Source of the DNA: Ruminococcus sp.
GTDB taxonomy: Bacteria > Bacillota > Clostridia > Oscillospirales > Ruminococcaceae
NCBI GenBank assembly: GCA_015066845.1
Contig: SVNO01000015.1
Location: 1-38,560 of the forward strand
Length of the DNA stretch: 38,560 bases
Direction of reading: 5' to 3'
Each line of letters opens with the position of its first letter. Position 1 is the first letter of the stretch. The notes beneath the pieces were generated by a model. It saw nothing but the letters and a program-made list of their open reading frames with translations, was not told the DNA's origin and searched no databases. The translations under genes and the position numbers were made by a program. Below, one piece after another: positions 16,631-24,818 of the stretch.

Positions 16631-17836
16631 TTATTCAGCCTTCTTGGACTCTTCAGATTCCAGCTTCTTTTCAAGCTTGTCAAGCTGATTTGCAGCAAAG
16701 CCTCTGCCGCCAACACCGAAGGAGATCGCAAATGCGATGCACAGTGCAGCGATGATGAGGATGAATGTGCTCTCTACAATTGCATTCGCAATACCGAGCT
16801 GGCTCATGCAGAGGAAGCCCAGTACAACGTAAATTGCAGCCTTTGCAGCAATTGCAGTTGCCTTTGCCTTGGGGAACTTGGAAATGATTGCATTTTCTGC
16901 GGTATTTGCAGCGAAAATGCCGAAGCCCAGAATCAGTACAATGCTGATTGCGGTCGGAACATAGCCGAGGATGATCTCACCAACATCAGTCAGTACCGGC
17001 AGACGCAGAACATTGATGCCCTGTACCAGGAAAATTACCACGAGCAGGTACTTTACTACTGCGCTGATAATCTTGGAAAGCTGTACCTTCTTTGCAGGTG
17101 TACCGGTAATCTTCTCAATGAGAGAATCTGTACCAATGCCAGCCAGCAGGTTTTCCAGCAGACCGGAAACCAGATTGGAAATGAATACGCCGATTGCAAT
17201 GATTACAATTGCACCGAAAATGTTCGGAATTGCTGCGAAAACAGAAGATACGATTGCATTGGTCGGTGCAGAAATTGCAGCGATACCGAGCTGGTCCAGT
17301 GCGGATGTGATGACAATGAGCAGAATGAAGCCATAAACAACGTTTGTCAGGATATTGGAGAAGGATGCCTTTTCGCTTGCCTCAACGCCGCTTTTCTTCT
17401 GCAGCTCGTCAATCTTGGTTGCCTTCAGAACGGGCAGGAGCAGGTCCTTGACGATGTTTGCAACGAAAATACCGATTGCAAGAATCAGACCAGCTGCAAC
17501 GAGCTTAGGCAGGAAGGACAGGAAGGAATTTGCAAGACCGGAAATGGGTGTGGAAACACTGTGCATTCCGAGCTTGTCCAGTACGCCGGGGAGGAACAGG
17601 AGGAAGGTTACGAAGTACACGAGCTTGACAATGAATGCCTTTGCGTTCTTTGCAGCGTCATCCTTGATGCCTACCTTGGCGAGGAGTTCGTCTGCCTTAA
17701 TCTTGTCGAGGAGCTTAATCAGCAGCGACTTGACGATACCGGCAGCGACGAATGCGATCACCAGCAGAATCAGGGCAAACAAAATGTCCGGAATCATGCC
17801 GAAAACCGAATTCAGGAAGTTCAACAGTACGTTCAT
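16631..17836 (-). CDS. Membrane protein of MscS-type conserved TM-helix repeats (CmpX-like)
   Basis: A 401-aa protein with about ten hydrophobic helices in repeated blocks. Each block has a helix followed by an amphipathic stretch of the form F-x-x-x-L-P-x-L-x-A-x-x-I-L-x-I-G-I-F-x-A-N-x-V (compare residues near 105-135, 205-240 and 305-330). This is the pattern of the 'mechanosensitive ion channel, conserved TM helix' repeats seen in CmpX-type proteins. The soluble MscS beta-domain is absent. The C-terminus is a charged coiled-coil (LDKLEKKLESEESKKAE). A channel or membrane-tension role is inferred. It is monocistronic with a consensus promoter and a leader of about 165 nt. Confidence 0.8.
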   Translation of the reverse strand: MNVLLNFLNSVFGMIPDILFALILLVIAFVAAGIVKSLLIKLLDKIKADELLAKVGIKDDAAKNAKAFIVKLVYFVTFLLFLPGVLDKLGMHSVSTPISGLANSFLSFLPKLVAAGLILAIGIFVANIVKDLLLPVLKATKIDELQKKSGVEASEKASFSNILTNVVYGFILLIVITSALDQLGIAAISAPTNAIVSSVFAAIPNIFGAIVIIAIGVFISNLVSGLLENLLAGIGTDSLIEKITGTPAKKVQLSKIISAVVKYLLVVIFLVQGINVLRLPVLTDVGEIILGYVPTAISIVLILGFGIFAANTAENAIISKFPKAKATAIAAKAAIYVVLGFLCMSQLGIANAIVESTFILIIAALCIAFAISFGVGGRGFAANQLDKLEKKLESEESKKAE

Positions 17837-17890
17837 AAGTAAACGACTCTCCTTTTATGTATTTGCCATCTGTATCCGGCAGGGATTCCA

Positions 17891-17913
17891 CAGCCAGACG
17901 GCAGCTGTGGGGA
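17891..17913 (-). promoter_or_regulatory. Leader hairpin of the MscS-TM-repeat gene
   Basis: Arms CCACAGC/GCTGTGG face each other in the long 5' leader, about 55 bp before the start codon. Function unknown. Confidence 0.35.
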
Positions 17914-18009
17914 CAGTGTTTGATTTTCATTTGTTAGATCTACCGGATGCTCCCAGTACATCCACATGCAAAAAAAGTCAAGAATCCTGCCACATTCTAT
18001 GATAATTTA

Positions 18010-18038
18010 ATTATAACACCTTTTTTGCGCATTGTCAA
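18010..18038 (-). promoter_or_regulatory. Promoter of the MscS-TM-repeat gene
   Basis: Perfect TTGACA and TATAAT hexamers with a 17-bp spacer on the minus strand. Confidence 0.88.
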
Positions 18039-18114
18039 GGCAGGTATGCACTGCAATCTGCACAAAAAAGAGGCATCAGATTTGGAGAGCATGTAGGAAG
18101 AAAACCGCAGGCTC

Positions 18115-18143
18115 TTGACAAAAACGCACAAATATTGTATAAT
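18115..18143 (+). promoter_or_regulatory. Promoter of the 149-aa membrane protein gene
   Basis: Perfect TTGACA and TATAAT hexamers with a 17-bp spacer. It is divergent from the promoter at 18010-18038 and about 32 bp before the start codon. Confidence 0.88.
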
Positions 18144-18174
18144 GAAGTCAATTACAGGATTGGAGGCTGGTACA

Positions 18175-18624
18175 ATGGCAAAAGACAAAAAGAAACCCAT
18201 GGACGAGCTGGAGCGCGCCTACGCGCTTCTGGAGGAAAAGGAGGTACGGGAAAAGAAGAATAAAAACGACCTTCTGATGTTTTTCGCAGGGCTGCTGATG
18301 TTTGCAGGCGGAGTATTCATGATTCTGCAAAACGTCATTGTCCGCAGCAGTTGGGGTACTTCTTTCTACCACATTGGTACATGGAATGTTCCGAACGGTC
18401 TGATCATGCTTCCGGTGCTGATCGGCATTGTGATGCTGTTTGTGATGGAAAGGAAGATTTTCGGCTGGATCGTATTCGGTCTGGGCATATTGTTCATATT
18501 GCTGACAGTGATCATGAGTGTGAGTATTACTTGGAAAACCTCGAATGCGTACATGTTCCTGCTCATGTTCGGACTTGCGGCTGCCGGCGGCGGTATGCTG
18601 ATGAAGGTATTGTTCGGGAAATGA
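18175..18624 (+). CDS. Small membrane protein with N-terminal coiled coil, function unknown
   Basis: A 149-aa protein. A charged, Lys/Glu-rich N-terminal segment (about residues 1-37, likely a short coiled coil) precedes about four membrane helices (about 38-60, 78-94, 97-118 and 124-146), the last rich in Gly and Ala. No family was recognised. GGAGG lies 8 bp before the ATG at 18175. An upstream in-frame ATG at 18115 lies within the promoter and is rejected. It is monocistronic, expressed from a consensus promoter and ended by a strong terminator. Confidence 0.82.
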   Translation: MAKDKKKPMDELERAYALLEEKEVREKKNKNDLLMFFAGLLMFAGGVFMILQNVIVRSSWGTSFYHIGTWNVPNGLIMLPVLIGIVMLFVMERKIFGWIVFGLGILFILLTVIMSVSITWKTSNAYMFLLMFGLAAAGGGMLMKVLFGK

Positions 18625-18635
18625 CCTGACAACAG

Positions 18636-18671
18636 AATCCCCCTGATTTCTTCAATCAGGGGGATTTTTTT
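18636..18671 (+). terminator. Bidirectional terminator
   Basis: A 13-bp perfect stem AATCCCCCTGATT/AATCAGGGGGATT is followed by seven T residues on the plus strand. It ends the plus-strand membrane gene and may also stop the minus-strand dockerin gene that ends at 18676. Confidence 0.9.
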
Positions 18672-18675
18672 ACGC

Positions 18676-19437
18676 TTACAGTGCAGCTACCAGTCCGATA
18701 GTATACTTCAGAATCAGCAGTGCGTCAGATGCGGTGGGCTTGCCGTCGCCGTCCACATCCGCATTTTCTGTGCCGCCCTCACGCAGCGGTACACCCTCCA
18801 GCAGGTTGCGGTTGAGTACGAGAACATCTACAATGCTCACTTCACCGTCACAGTTGGCATCACCCATCATTTCACCCTTGGTTTCGGCTACGATGGCAAT
18901 ACCGCCGTCCTTCCATGCTACTTCGCCCAGTTCTGCGTAATAGCTTGCCGTTGTTGTGTCGTTCCAGATATGGGGTACATACTCGGATTCACAGTAATCA
19001 ACCTTGTAAAAATCGCCGACTGCTGCCGTTTCCGGTACTGTCACATAATAACACGCCATAATACCGCAGCCCTTTGTCGGTTTTGCTGATGCCCATGTCA
19101 TCCAGCTTACCTCCGGACTGGTACTGGTGGTCATGGTGAATAATACCGTCTCACCATCCGGTGTTTCATGCCCGATTTCGGACACGATCTCATAGGTACA
19201 GCGTTCATCAACCTGCACACCGAATTCAATGGCATTCACGCCCGGATTGGAGTTCACAGCAACCGTCACCGGTACACGGTACTCCATTTCCTTGAGCTGT
19301 GCCAGTGTCAGCTTGACCTGCTCGACCTCTACATTGATTTTCTTCTCTGCCGCCTGCGCGGAAATACCCATGGATGCTGTCAGCATCGCAGCTGCCGACA
19401 GTACTGTGGCTGCCTTTGCCATGAATTTTTTCATCAT
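18676..19437 (-). CDS. Secreted cohesin-like/dockerin protein
   Basis: A 253-aa protein with a signal peptide (about residues 1-29, ending AQA). It has a beta-sandwich domain of about 150 residues with cohesin-like features (VPVTVAVNSNPGVNAIEFGV near the start; YYVTVPETAAVGDFYKVDY later). A C-terminal dockerin carries DANCDGEVSIVD and DVDGDGKPTASD. This one-cohesin-like, one-dockerin plan resembles small adaptor scaffoldins such as R. flavefaciens ScaC, but the domain could equally be a non-binding relative. AAGGAG lies 5 bp before the ATG at 19437, with a second ATG one codon later. Own promoter at 19557-19585. Confidence 0.85.
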   Translation of the reverse strand: MMKKFMAKAATVLSAAAMLTASMGISAQAAEKKINVEVEQVKLTLAQLKEMEYRVPVTVAVNSNPGVNAIEFGVQVDERCTYEIVSEIGHETPDGETVLFTMTTSTSPEVSWMTWASAKPTKGCGIMACYYVTVPETAAVGDFYKVDYCESEYVPHIWNDTTTASYYAELGEVAWKDGGIAIVAETKGEMMGDANCDGEVSIVDVLVLNRNLLEGVPLREGGTENADVDGDGKPTASDALLILKYTIGLVAAL

Positions 19438-19511
19438 TTTTACTCCTTCCATCTTCGTGCATACCGTGCATTCCCTCCAATGCACGGACAGTTTCGTATG
19501 CATAACGTACA

Positions 19512-19545
19512 ATATCGCCTTTGTGCGGTATTGCCTTAACGTTAA
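19512..19545 (-). repeat. Partial copy of the AATACCGCA repeat plus a TTAACGTTAA palindrome
   Basis: In the leader of the cohesin-like/dockerin gene, the minus strand reads GGCAATACCGCACAAAGGCG, close to the first half of the 39-bp repeats at 7151-7236. Next to it (19536-19545) is a perfect 10-bp palindrome, TTAACGTTAA, just downstream of the -10 element, where an operator could act. Confidence 0.6.
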
Positions 19546-19556
19546 CTGTCACTTAT

Positions 19557-19585
19557 ATTATACAACATGGAAAGCAATAGTGCAA
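19557..19585 (-). promoter_or_regulatory. Promoter of the cohesin-like/dockerin gene
   Basis: TTGCAC, 17-bp spacer and TATAAT on the minus strand, about 120 bp before the start codon. Confidence 0.8.
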
Positions 19586-19634
19586 GAGGAAAATGAAATT
19601 TTATGAAAAAATTCTACATTCTGCGCTGAAAATG

Positions 19635-21509
19635 CTATTTCACCGCGCGGCAGACAACGACGGCATAGTCATATGCCCCGATGGTCAGCGTGGAATCAGA
19701 AAGTGTACCGTGCTCCATGCATTCGTAGGCATAGCCCTCCTGCCATGGTGTAAATGCCACGGTCTGCTCATGCTCCGTGCGGTTGACATAGACCTGCACG
19801 GCAACGCCTGCGGTGGTCTGCACACGGACAAATGCCATGACATCCTCCTGTGCCGGCAGGAATTGCAGTCTGCCATTGGCAAAGACCTTGTGCGCCCTGC
19901 GGATTCTGCCCAGCTCCTTGAAATACGCAATCAGCGCAGTATCCTCCTTGCCCCACGGATAGCAGCGGCGGTTGAACGGGTCCTTGTAGCCCTGCAAGCC
20001 GGCTTCATCGCCGTAGTAAATACACGGCACACCGGGGAGGAAATACAGAATCGCCATTGCCGACTGGAGCATTGCCTTGCCCTTTGCGTATTCATAGGGA
20101 TTGAGGTATTTTTCTGCCATCCAGTCCTTGGATTTATCATCGCAGTTTTCGCCGCCGAAGCGGTTGATGGCACGTTCAATGTCGTGGGTGGATACGAAAT
20201 TCATCAGCACATCCACCGAGGGCTTGGGGTAGTTTTCCAGAATCCCCATCACACGCAGGTGGAATTCATGCGCGGACATACCCTTGACATAGCCGATAAT
20301 CGCGTCACGGAACGGATAATTCATCACGGAATCGAGCTGATTTCCCAGAAGATAGCGGCGTTTGACACCATAGCTTTCCTTGTTGGAGGCATCCTCCCAG
20401 ACTTCGCCAATGACGATTTTTTCAGAGCCGTGCTTCTTGACTGCACTGTTGAGATTGTCGAGAAACTCGTCCGGCAGTTCATCTGCCACGTCCAGACGGT
20501 AGCCTGCCGCGCCCAGAGAGATCCAGTAATCGAGCACACCGCCCTCACCGCAGATATAATTGGTATAATCCCTGTGATTTTCGCGGACATTCGGGAGGGT
20601 ATCGATCCCCCACCATGCCTCGTATTCATTGGGGAAATTCCAGAACGTGTACCACTTGAAATAGGGGCTTTCCTGTGACTGGAACGCACCGACAGTATCA
20701 TATCTGCCGAACTTATTGAAATACACGCTGTCCGCGCCGGTGTGAGAGAATACACCATCCAGAATCACGCTGATTCCGTATTGCTTCGCCTCCTCGCAGA
20801 GAATGCGGAATTCCTCGTTCGTACCAAGGAGGGGGTCAACATTGCGGTAATTGGCGGTATTGTAGCGATGGTTTTCGTGGGATTCAAAAATCGGGTTGAG
20901 GTAAATGCAGGTCACGCCCAGATCGGAAAGATAGGGGAGCTTCATGCGGATGCCCTCCAGATCGCCGCCGAAATAGTCGTTGTTCCACACATGCCCGTTC
21001 TCATCGGGCTTATAATACGGTGTACCGCCCCAATCCTCGCGCAGGACTCTGCCATAGGGGATATTGTCGTGGGGCTTGCCGCTTTTGCAGAAACGGTCGG
21101 GGAAAATCTGATACAGGATACCGCCTTTGAGGAATTCGGGGGTTTTGTAGTCCTCGCTGTAGATGGTCAGCTGAAAGAGGTCGCCCTCGTCCAGATTGCC
21201 CAGATGTCCGTCCCTGCGCTTGATATAATGCCGCTGTCCGTTCTGGGTATAAGCGAAGTAATAATAATGCACACCGACATATTTCGGGAGAAACTCCGCA
21301 GACCAGACGCGGCAGTCCTCCTCCTCGGCAGTCATGCGCAGATTGAGAAAGCGTTCTTTGAAGCCCGTACGGAAAATGACCAGAACGGGCGGATAATCGG
21401 GATGGACATCCTTGGGCAGACGGAGATTGAAGTGGCAGAGCTTGCCTTTCCGCACTGCGCCGAAGGGCGTTTTGTACGCCGCATCCCAGCTATCGTAGAT
21501 ATGGTTCAT
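19635..21509 (-). CDS. GH13 alpha-amylase / neopullulanase-type enzyme
   Basis: A 624-aa glycoside hydrolase family 13 enzyme without a signal peptide, hence cytoplasmic. It has an N-terminal beta-sandwich (about 1-125, CBM34-like) as in neopullulanase/maltogenic amylases. The (beta/alpha)8 domain opens with YQIFPDRFC. The conserved regions are DGVFSHTG, GYRLDVADE (nucleophile Asp340), IVIGEVWED (acid/base Glu369) and FVSTHDIERA (transition-state Asp443). It is expected to cut alpha-1,4 (and perhaps alpha-1,6) bonds in maltodextrins or cyclodextrins. The ATG at 21509 has AGGAG 9 bp upstream; the open frame further upstream is not protein-like. It follows glycogen phosphorylase, forming an intracellular maltodextrin/glycogen-use pair. 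Confidence 0.93.
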   Translation of the reverse strand: MNHIYDSWDAAYKTPFGAVRKGKLCHFNLRLPKDVHPDYPPVLVIFRTGFKERFLNLRMTAEEEDCRVWSAEFLPKYVGVHYYYFAYTQNGQRHYIKRRDGHLGNLDEGDLFQLTIYSEDYKTPEFLKGGILYQIFPDRFCKSGKPHDNIPYGRVLREDWGGTPYYKPDENGHVWNNDYFGGDLEGIRMKLPYLSDLGVTCIYLNPIFESHENHRYNTANYRNVDPLLGTNEEFRILCEEAKQYGISVILDGVFSHTGADSVYFNKFGRYDTVGAFQSQESPYFKWYTFWNFPNEYEAWWGIDTLPNVRENHRDYTNYICGEGGVLDYWISLGAAGYRLDVADELPDEFLDNLNSAVKKHGSEKIVIGEVWEDASNKESYGVKRRYLLGNQLDSVMNYPFRDAIIGYVKGMSAHEFHLRVMGILENYPKPSVDVLMNFVSTHDIERAINRFGGENCDDKSKDWMAEKYLNPYEYAKGKAMLQSAMAILYFLPGVPCIYYGDEAGLQGYKDPFNRRCYPWGKEDTALIAYFKELGRIRRAHKVFANGRLQFLPAQEDVMAFVRVQTTAGVAVQVYVNRTEHEQTVAFTPWQEGYAYECMEHGTLSDSTLTIGAYDYAVVVCRAVK

Positions 21510-21538
21510 AGTATTCACTCCTGTTGGAAATGTATGGC

Positions 21539-21570
21539 AGAACCGCCGGCTGTTTCGCAGCGGCGGTTCT
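21539..21570 (-). promoter_or_regulatory. Hairpin before the GH13 start
   Basis: Arms AGAACCGCCG/CGGCGGTTCT (10 bp) around a loop that itself holds CTG/CAG. It lies about 30 nt upstream of the GH13 start codon in the glgP-GH13 gap. It may stabilise the 5' end of a processed message. Confidence 0.4.
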
Positions 21571-21607
21571 GTTTTTTTGGGGGGCTTTGCCCCTAAAACC
21601 CCTATAC

Positions 21608-21641
21608 TTAGTCCCGACCTGCGGATACAGGCCGGGACTAA
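21608..21641 (-). terminator. Hairpin in glgP-GH13 gap (partial terminator or attenuator)
   Basis: A 14-bp stem TTAGTCCCGRCCTG-type arms (21608-21621 with 21628-21641, one G-T pair) with a 6-nt loop, 27 bp after the glgP stop. The minus strand lacks an immediate T run, so partial readthrough into the GH13 gene is likely. Confidence 0.55.
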
Positions 21642-21667
21642 CTCATTTTCATTCAAAAGCTCCGCGC

Positions 21668-24070
21668 TTACACCAGTCCCCAGATATCTCTTGCGTAGTC
21701 GCTGACGCTTCTGTCGGCGGAGAAGATGCCTGCGCCGGCGGTGTTCATCAGGGACATGCTTGCCCAGCGTTCCTTGTCTGCGTAAAGCTCAGAGCTGTAT
21801 GCCTGTGCTCTTGCATAATCATCGAAATCAGCCAGAACCATATAGGGATCAGAATTTCTCAGGGAATTTGCTACCTCATTGAACGTGCAGCCATTGATAC
21901 CATGGTACATACGATCAATGCAAGCACGGACGATCGGATTATTGTTATAAATATCCTGCGGATTGTAATGCGGCTTGCGCGCATTGACTTCCTCAGTTTT
22001 CATACCAAAGATGATAATATTCTCATCGCCTACCGCGTCACGGATCTCTACATTTGCACCGTCCAGTGTACCCAGTGTTACCGCACCATTGAGCATCAGC
22101 TTCATATTGCCGGTACCGGATGCCTCTGTACCTGCCAGAGAGATCTGCTCCGAAATATCACTTGCCGGCATGAGCAGCTCGGACATGCTTACACTGTAGT
22201 TTTCTACGAAATTCACGGACAGCTTATCCTTGATGTTCGGGTTCTTGCGGATCTCTTCGGAAATTGCCCAAATCATCTTGATGATCTGCTTTGCCAGATA
22301 ATAACCCGGTGCAGCCTTTGCTGCAAAAATATAGGTCTTGGGTGTGAAATCTGCATCCGGATGCTCCAGCAGATAATTGTACTGCGCCAGAATGTTCATC
22401 ACATTCAGATGCTGACGCTTGTATTCATGCAGCCGCTTTACCTGTACGTCAAAAATGCTGTCCGGATTGAGTACTGCCTTGGATGTGCTCTTGACATACT
22501 TTGCAAAGCGTTCCTTGTTTGCTCGCTTGATCTTCATCAGTTCTTCCAGAACTGCCTTATCGTGTGCAAATGCTGCAAACTTAGACAGCTCAGCAGCATC
22601 TCTGAGGAAGCCGTCACCGATGTTTTCACGCAGCAGCTCCGTCAGTCCCGGATTGGACTGGTACAGCCAGCGGCGGTATGCAATACCATTGGTCACATTC
22701 TTGAACTTTGCCGGTGTGTCCTGCGCTTCTTCACGGAATACGTCCGTCTTGATGATTTCAGAATGCAGCTTGGATACGCCGTTGACGCTGTGGGATGCAG
22801 CCACGCAAAGCGTTGCCATGTGAATCATATTGTCCTTGATGATGGACATTCTTGTGGTCTTTGCGCTGTCGTAGCCGTTGCGCTCCATCAGGCTCTGGCA
22901 GTAACGGTTGTTGATTTCCACAATAATGGAGAAGATTCTCGGAATGACATGCTTGACAAGGTTCACATCCCACTTTTCCAGAGCTTCTGCCATGACGGTG
23001 TGGTTGGTATAGGCAAAGGTCTTTGTTACAATATCCCATGCCTGATCCCAGCCGTAGCCGCAGTCATCGAGCAGGATACGCATCAGCTCCGGAATTGCCA
23101 GTGTCGGGTGGGTGTCGTTGATATGGATGGCAACCTTTTCATGCAGATTGTCCAGTGTACCATATACATTCATGTGGGTGTCAACAATATCGCCCACGGA
23201 TGCTGCACACAGGAAGTACTGCTGACGCAGACGCAGGGACTTGCCCTCCAGATGATTGTCATTGGGATAGAGGATCTTGGAAATTGCATTGGCAATGGAA
23301 TTCTGTCCCAGTGCTCTTGCATAATCACCCTGATTGAACATTTCCATGTTGAAATTGGGGGCTTTTGCCGTCCACAGACGCAGTACGGAAACGCCCTCGC
23401 TGCCGTAACCGGATACATACATATCCACCGGTGTTGCCAGTACGGAATTGTAGTTGACATGGGAAATGTGGTGGTACTGGTTATCCCAGTATTCGTTCAG
23501 CTCGCCCTCGAAATGAATCTCAATGGCTCTTTCCGGCTTCGGGTCAAGCCATACACTGCCGCCCGGCAGCCAGTTGTCGGGAAGCTCTGTCTGCCAGCCC
23601 TCCTCGATTTTCTGGCGGAAAATACCGTACTCATAGCAGATGGAATGTCCCATTGCCGGCATTCCCTGTGTTGCCATGCCGTCAAGATAACACGCAGCCA
23701 GTCTGCCCAGACCGCCGTTGCCCAGACCTGCGTCCGGTTCACAGTTGTAAATCTTGTCGAGCTTGATGCCGAATTCACCGAGCACCTGCGCAACGCCGTC
23801 CACCATTTCCAGATTGTACAGGCTTGTCTTGAGGGAACGGCCCATCAGGAATTCCATGGACAGGTAGTATACCTGCTTCTTGCCTGCGGAATGTACCTGA
23901 TTGATAAAATGATGACGCATCTTCTTGAGCTTTTCCACTACCATTGCAGACAAGATCTGATATACCTGCTGGTCGGATGCCTCATCGGGGGATACGCTGA
24001 ATTTTGTCTGAAGGTTGTCGATAAACGCCTTCTTGAAATTCTCGATTTCTGTCGCTTTCATTACTGCCAT
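21668..24070 (-). CDS. glgP: Glycogen/maltodextrin phosphorylase
   Basis: An 800-aa GT35 enzyme that releases glucose-1-phosphate from alpha-1,4-glucans using phosphate and pyridoxal phosphate. The signature EASGTGNMKLMLNGAVTLG contains the PLP-binding Lys (about residue 657). Other family segments are YYLSMEFLMGRSL, NGGLGRLAACYLDGMA, NDTHPTLAIPELMR and VKRLHEYKRQHLN. Length is typical. The ATG at 24070 was chosen because it lies just after the purine-rich AGGAAAGAG; a second ATG at 24061 is also possible. The frame upstream to 24142 has no homology. With the GH13 enzyme it would degrade storage glycogen or imported starch fragments. Confidence 0.95.
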   Translation of the reverse strand: MAVMKATEIENFKKAFIDNLQTKFSVSPDEASDQQVYQILSAMVVEKLKKMRHHFINQVHSAGKKQVYYLSMEFLMGRSLKTSLYNLEMVDGVAQVLGEFGIKLDKIYNCEPDAGLGNGGLGRLAACYLDGMATQGMPAMGHSICYEYGIFRQKIEEGWQTELPDNWLPGGSVWLDPKPERAIEIHFEGELNEYWDNQYHHISHVNYNSVLATPVDMYVSGYGSEGVSVLRLWTAKAPNFNMEMFNQGDYARALGQNSIANAISKILYPNDNHLEGKSLRLRQQYFLCAASVGDIVDTHMNVYGTLDNLHEKVAIHINDTHPTLAIPELMRILLDDCGYGWDQAWDIVTKTFAYTNHTVMAEALEKWDVNLVKHVIPRIFSIIVEINNRYCQSLMERNGYDSAKTTRMSIIKDNMIHMATLCVAASHSVNGVSKLHSEIIKTDVFREEAQDTPAKFKNVTNGIAYRRWLYQSNPGLTELLRENIGDGFLRDAAELSKFAAFAHDKAVLEELMKIKRANKERFAKYVKSTSKAVLNPDSIFDVQVKRLHEYKRQHLNVMNILAQYNYLLEHPDADFTPKTYIFAAKAAPGYYLAKQIIKMIWAISEEIRKNPNIKDKLSVNFVENYSVSMSELLMPASDISEQISLAGTEASGTGNMKLMLNGAVTLGTLDGANVEIRDAVGDENIIIFGMKTEEVNARKPHYNPQDIYNNNPIVRACIDRMYHGINGCTFNEVANSLRNSDPYMVLADFDDYARAQAYSSELYADKERWASMSLMNTAGAGIFSADRSVSDYARDIWGLV

Positions 24071-24218
24071 AATACTCTTTCCTGCTCCTCCTACTGGAGC
24101 AGCTCTCCTTTCCGGTCTGAAAAATAACACCAATCCTACCATCTATGCCCATTCCGGACGCTGTGCACCGGAATACGGCTCTATACGATCCTCGTGTGGA
24201 TCATTCACAGACAATACG

Positions 24219-24246
24219 ATACAAAGCCGTCAGGCGGTCTTTGTAT
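24219..24246 (-). promoter_or_regulatory. 5'-end hairpin of the glgP leader
   Basis: Arms ATACAAAG/CTTTGTAT with inner CCG/CGG pairing, about 10 nt after the predicted transcription start. Such hairpins at an mRNA 5' end often protect against decay. A control role is not shown. Confidence 0.5.
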
Positions 24247-24263
24247 GCTACTGCCTATTATAT

Positions 24264-24292
24264 AGTATACCCGATTTCCCCACTGCTTGCAA
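24264..24292 (-). promoter_or_regulatory. Promoter of glgP
   Basis: TTGCAA, 17-bp spacer and TATACT on the minus strand, giving a leader of about 190 nt. Confidence 0.75.
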
Positions 24293-24348
24293 TTGACGTT
24301 TTCGCCAAATATTCCTCCCCAATTCTTTACAACATGTATATACTGAAG

Positions 24349-24375
24349 AAAATCACGGAAAAAATCCGTGATTTT
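24349..24375 (-). terminator. Terminator of the GtrA-like/thioesterase genes
   Basis: An 11-bp perfect stem AAAATCACGGA/TCCGTGATTTT with a short A/T loop, about 15 bp after the stop at 24390. The second arm ends in TTTT on the minus strand. Confidence 0.75.
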
Positions 24376-24389
24376 CCAATTGGTTTATA

Positions 24390-24815
24390 CTACTTGTTAT
24401 CATCCTTTGCCAGACATTCTGTCAGGATCTCGTGCATTTCAGGGTATTGCCGCTTTACGCGGAGAATTCTGCCGTCCGCATCCAGAAAGCAATGGGTGCT
24501 TGTACCTGTACAGCAGATCTCCCCCGTGGCAGTATTGCGCACTTCATAGGAAAAGCCGTAGCGCAGACCGTCATAATGATTGACGCGCGTAAGAATTTCC
24601 ACGCTGTCACCGAACCGCACCATTTTCTTGTAGCTTGCCTCCACCGTCAGAACGGGGCATACAATGCCCTTGTTTTCCTGCGCAGCAAAGCTCATGCCGA
24701 TGGCATCGAGGTAGAAAATACGCGCTTCCTCAAACCAGCGGATATAGTTGGAGTGGTGGACGATGCGCATCTGGTCGGTTTCGTAATAATGCGGTGTTCT
24801 GGGGTATTTTACCAT
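24390..24815 (-). CDS. Hotdog-fold acyl-CoA thioesterase (YbgC/4HBT family)
   Basis: A 141-aa protein of the 4-hydroxybenzoyl-CoA thioesterase family. The family motif YETDQMRIVHHSNYIRWFEEAR near residues 11-32 contains the catalytic Asp (D14) and the HHSNY segment; GTSTHCFLD lies later. It is expected to hydrolyse acyl-CoA or acyl-ACP, but the substrate is unknown. It starts 3 bp after the GtrA-like gene, so the two are cotranscribed and probably coupled. Confidence 0.92.
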   Translation of the reverse strand: MVKYPRTPHYYETDQMRIVHHSNYIRWFEEARIFYLDAIGMSFAAQENKGIVCPVLTVEASYKKMVRFGDSVEILTRVNHYDGLRYGFSYEVRNTATGEICCTGTSTHCFLDADGRILRVKRQYPEMHEILTECLAKDDNK

Positions 24816-24818
24816 GGC

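Noticed and set aside
21524-24127. Long plus-strand frame (867 codons) opposite glgP
   Set aside because: glgP on the minus strand carries all phosphorylase motifs; the opposite frame is Cys/His-rich and has no recognisable domain.
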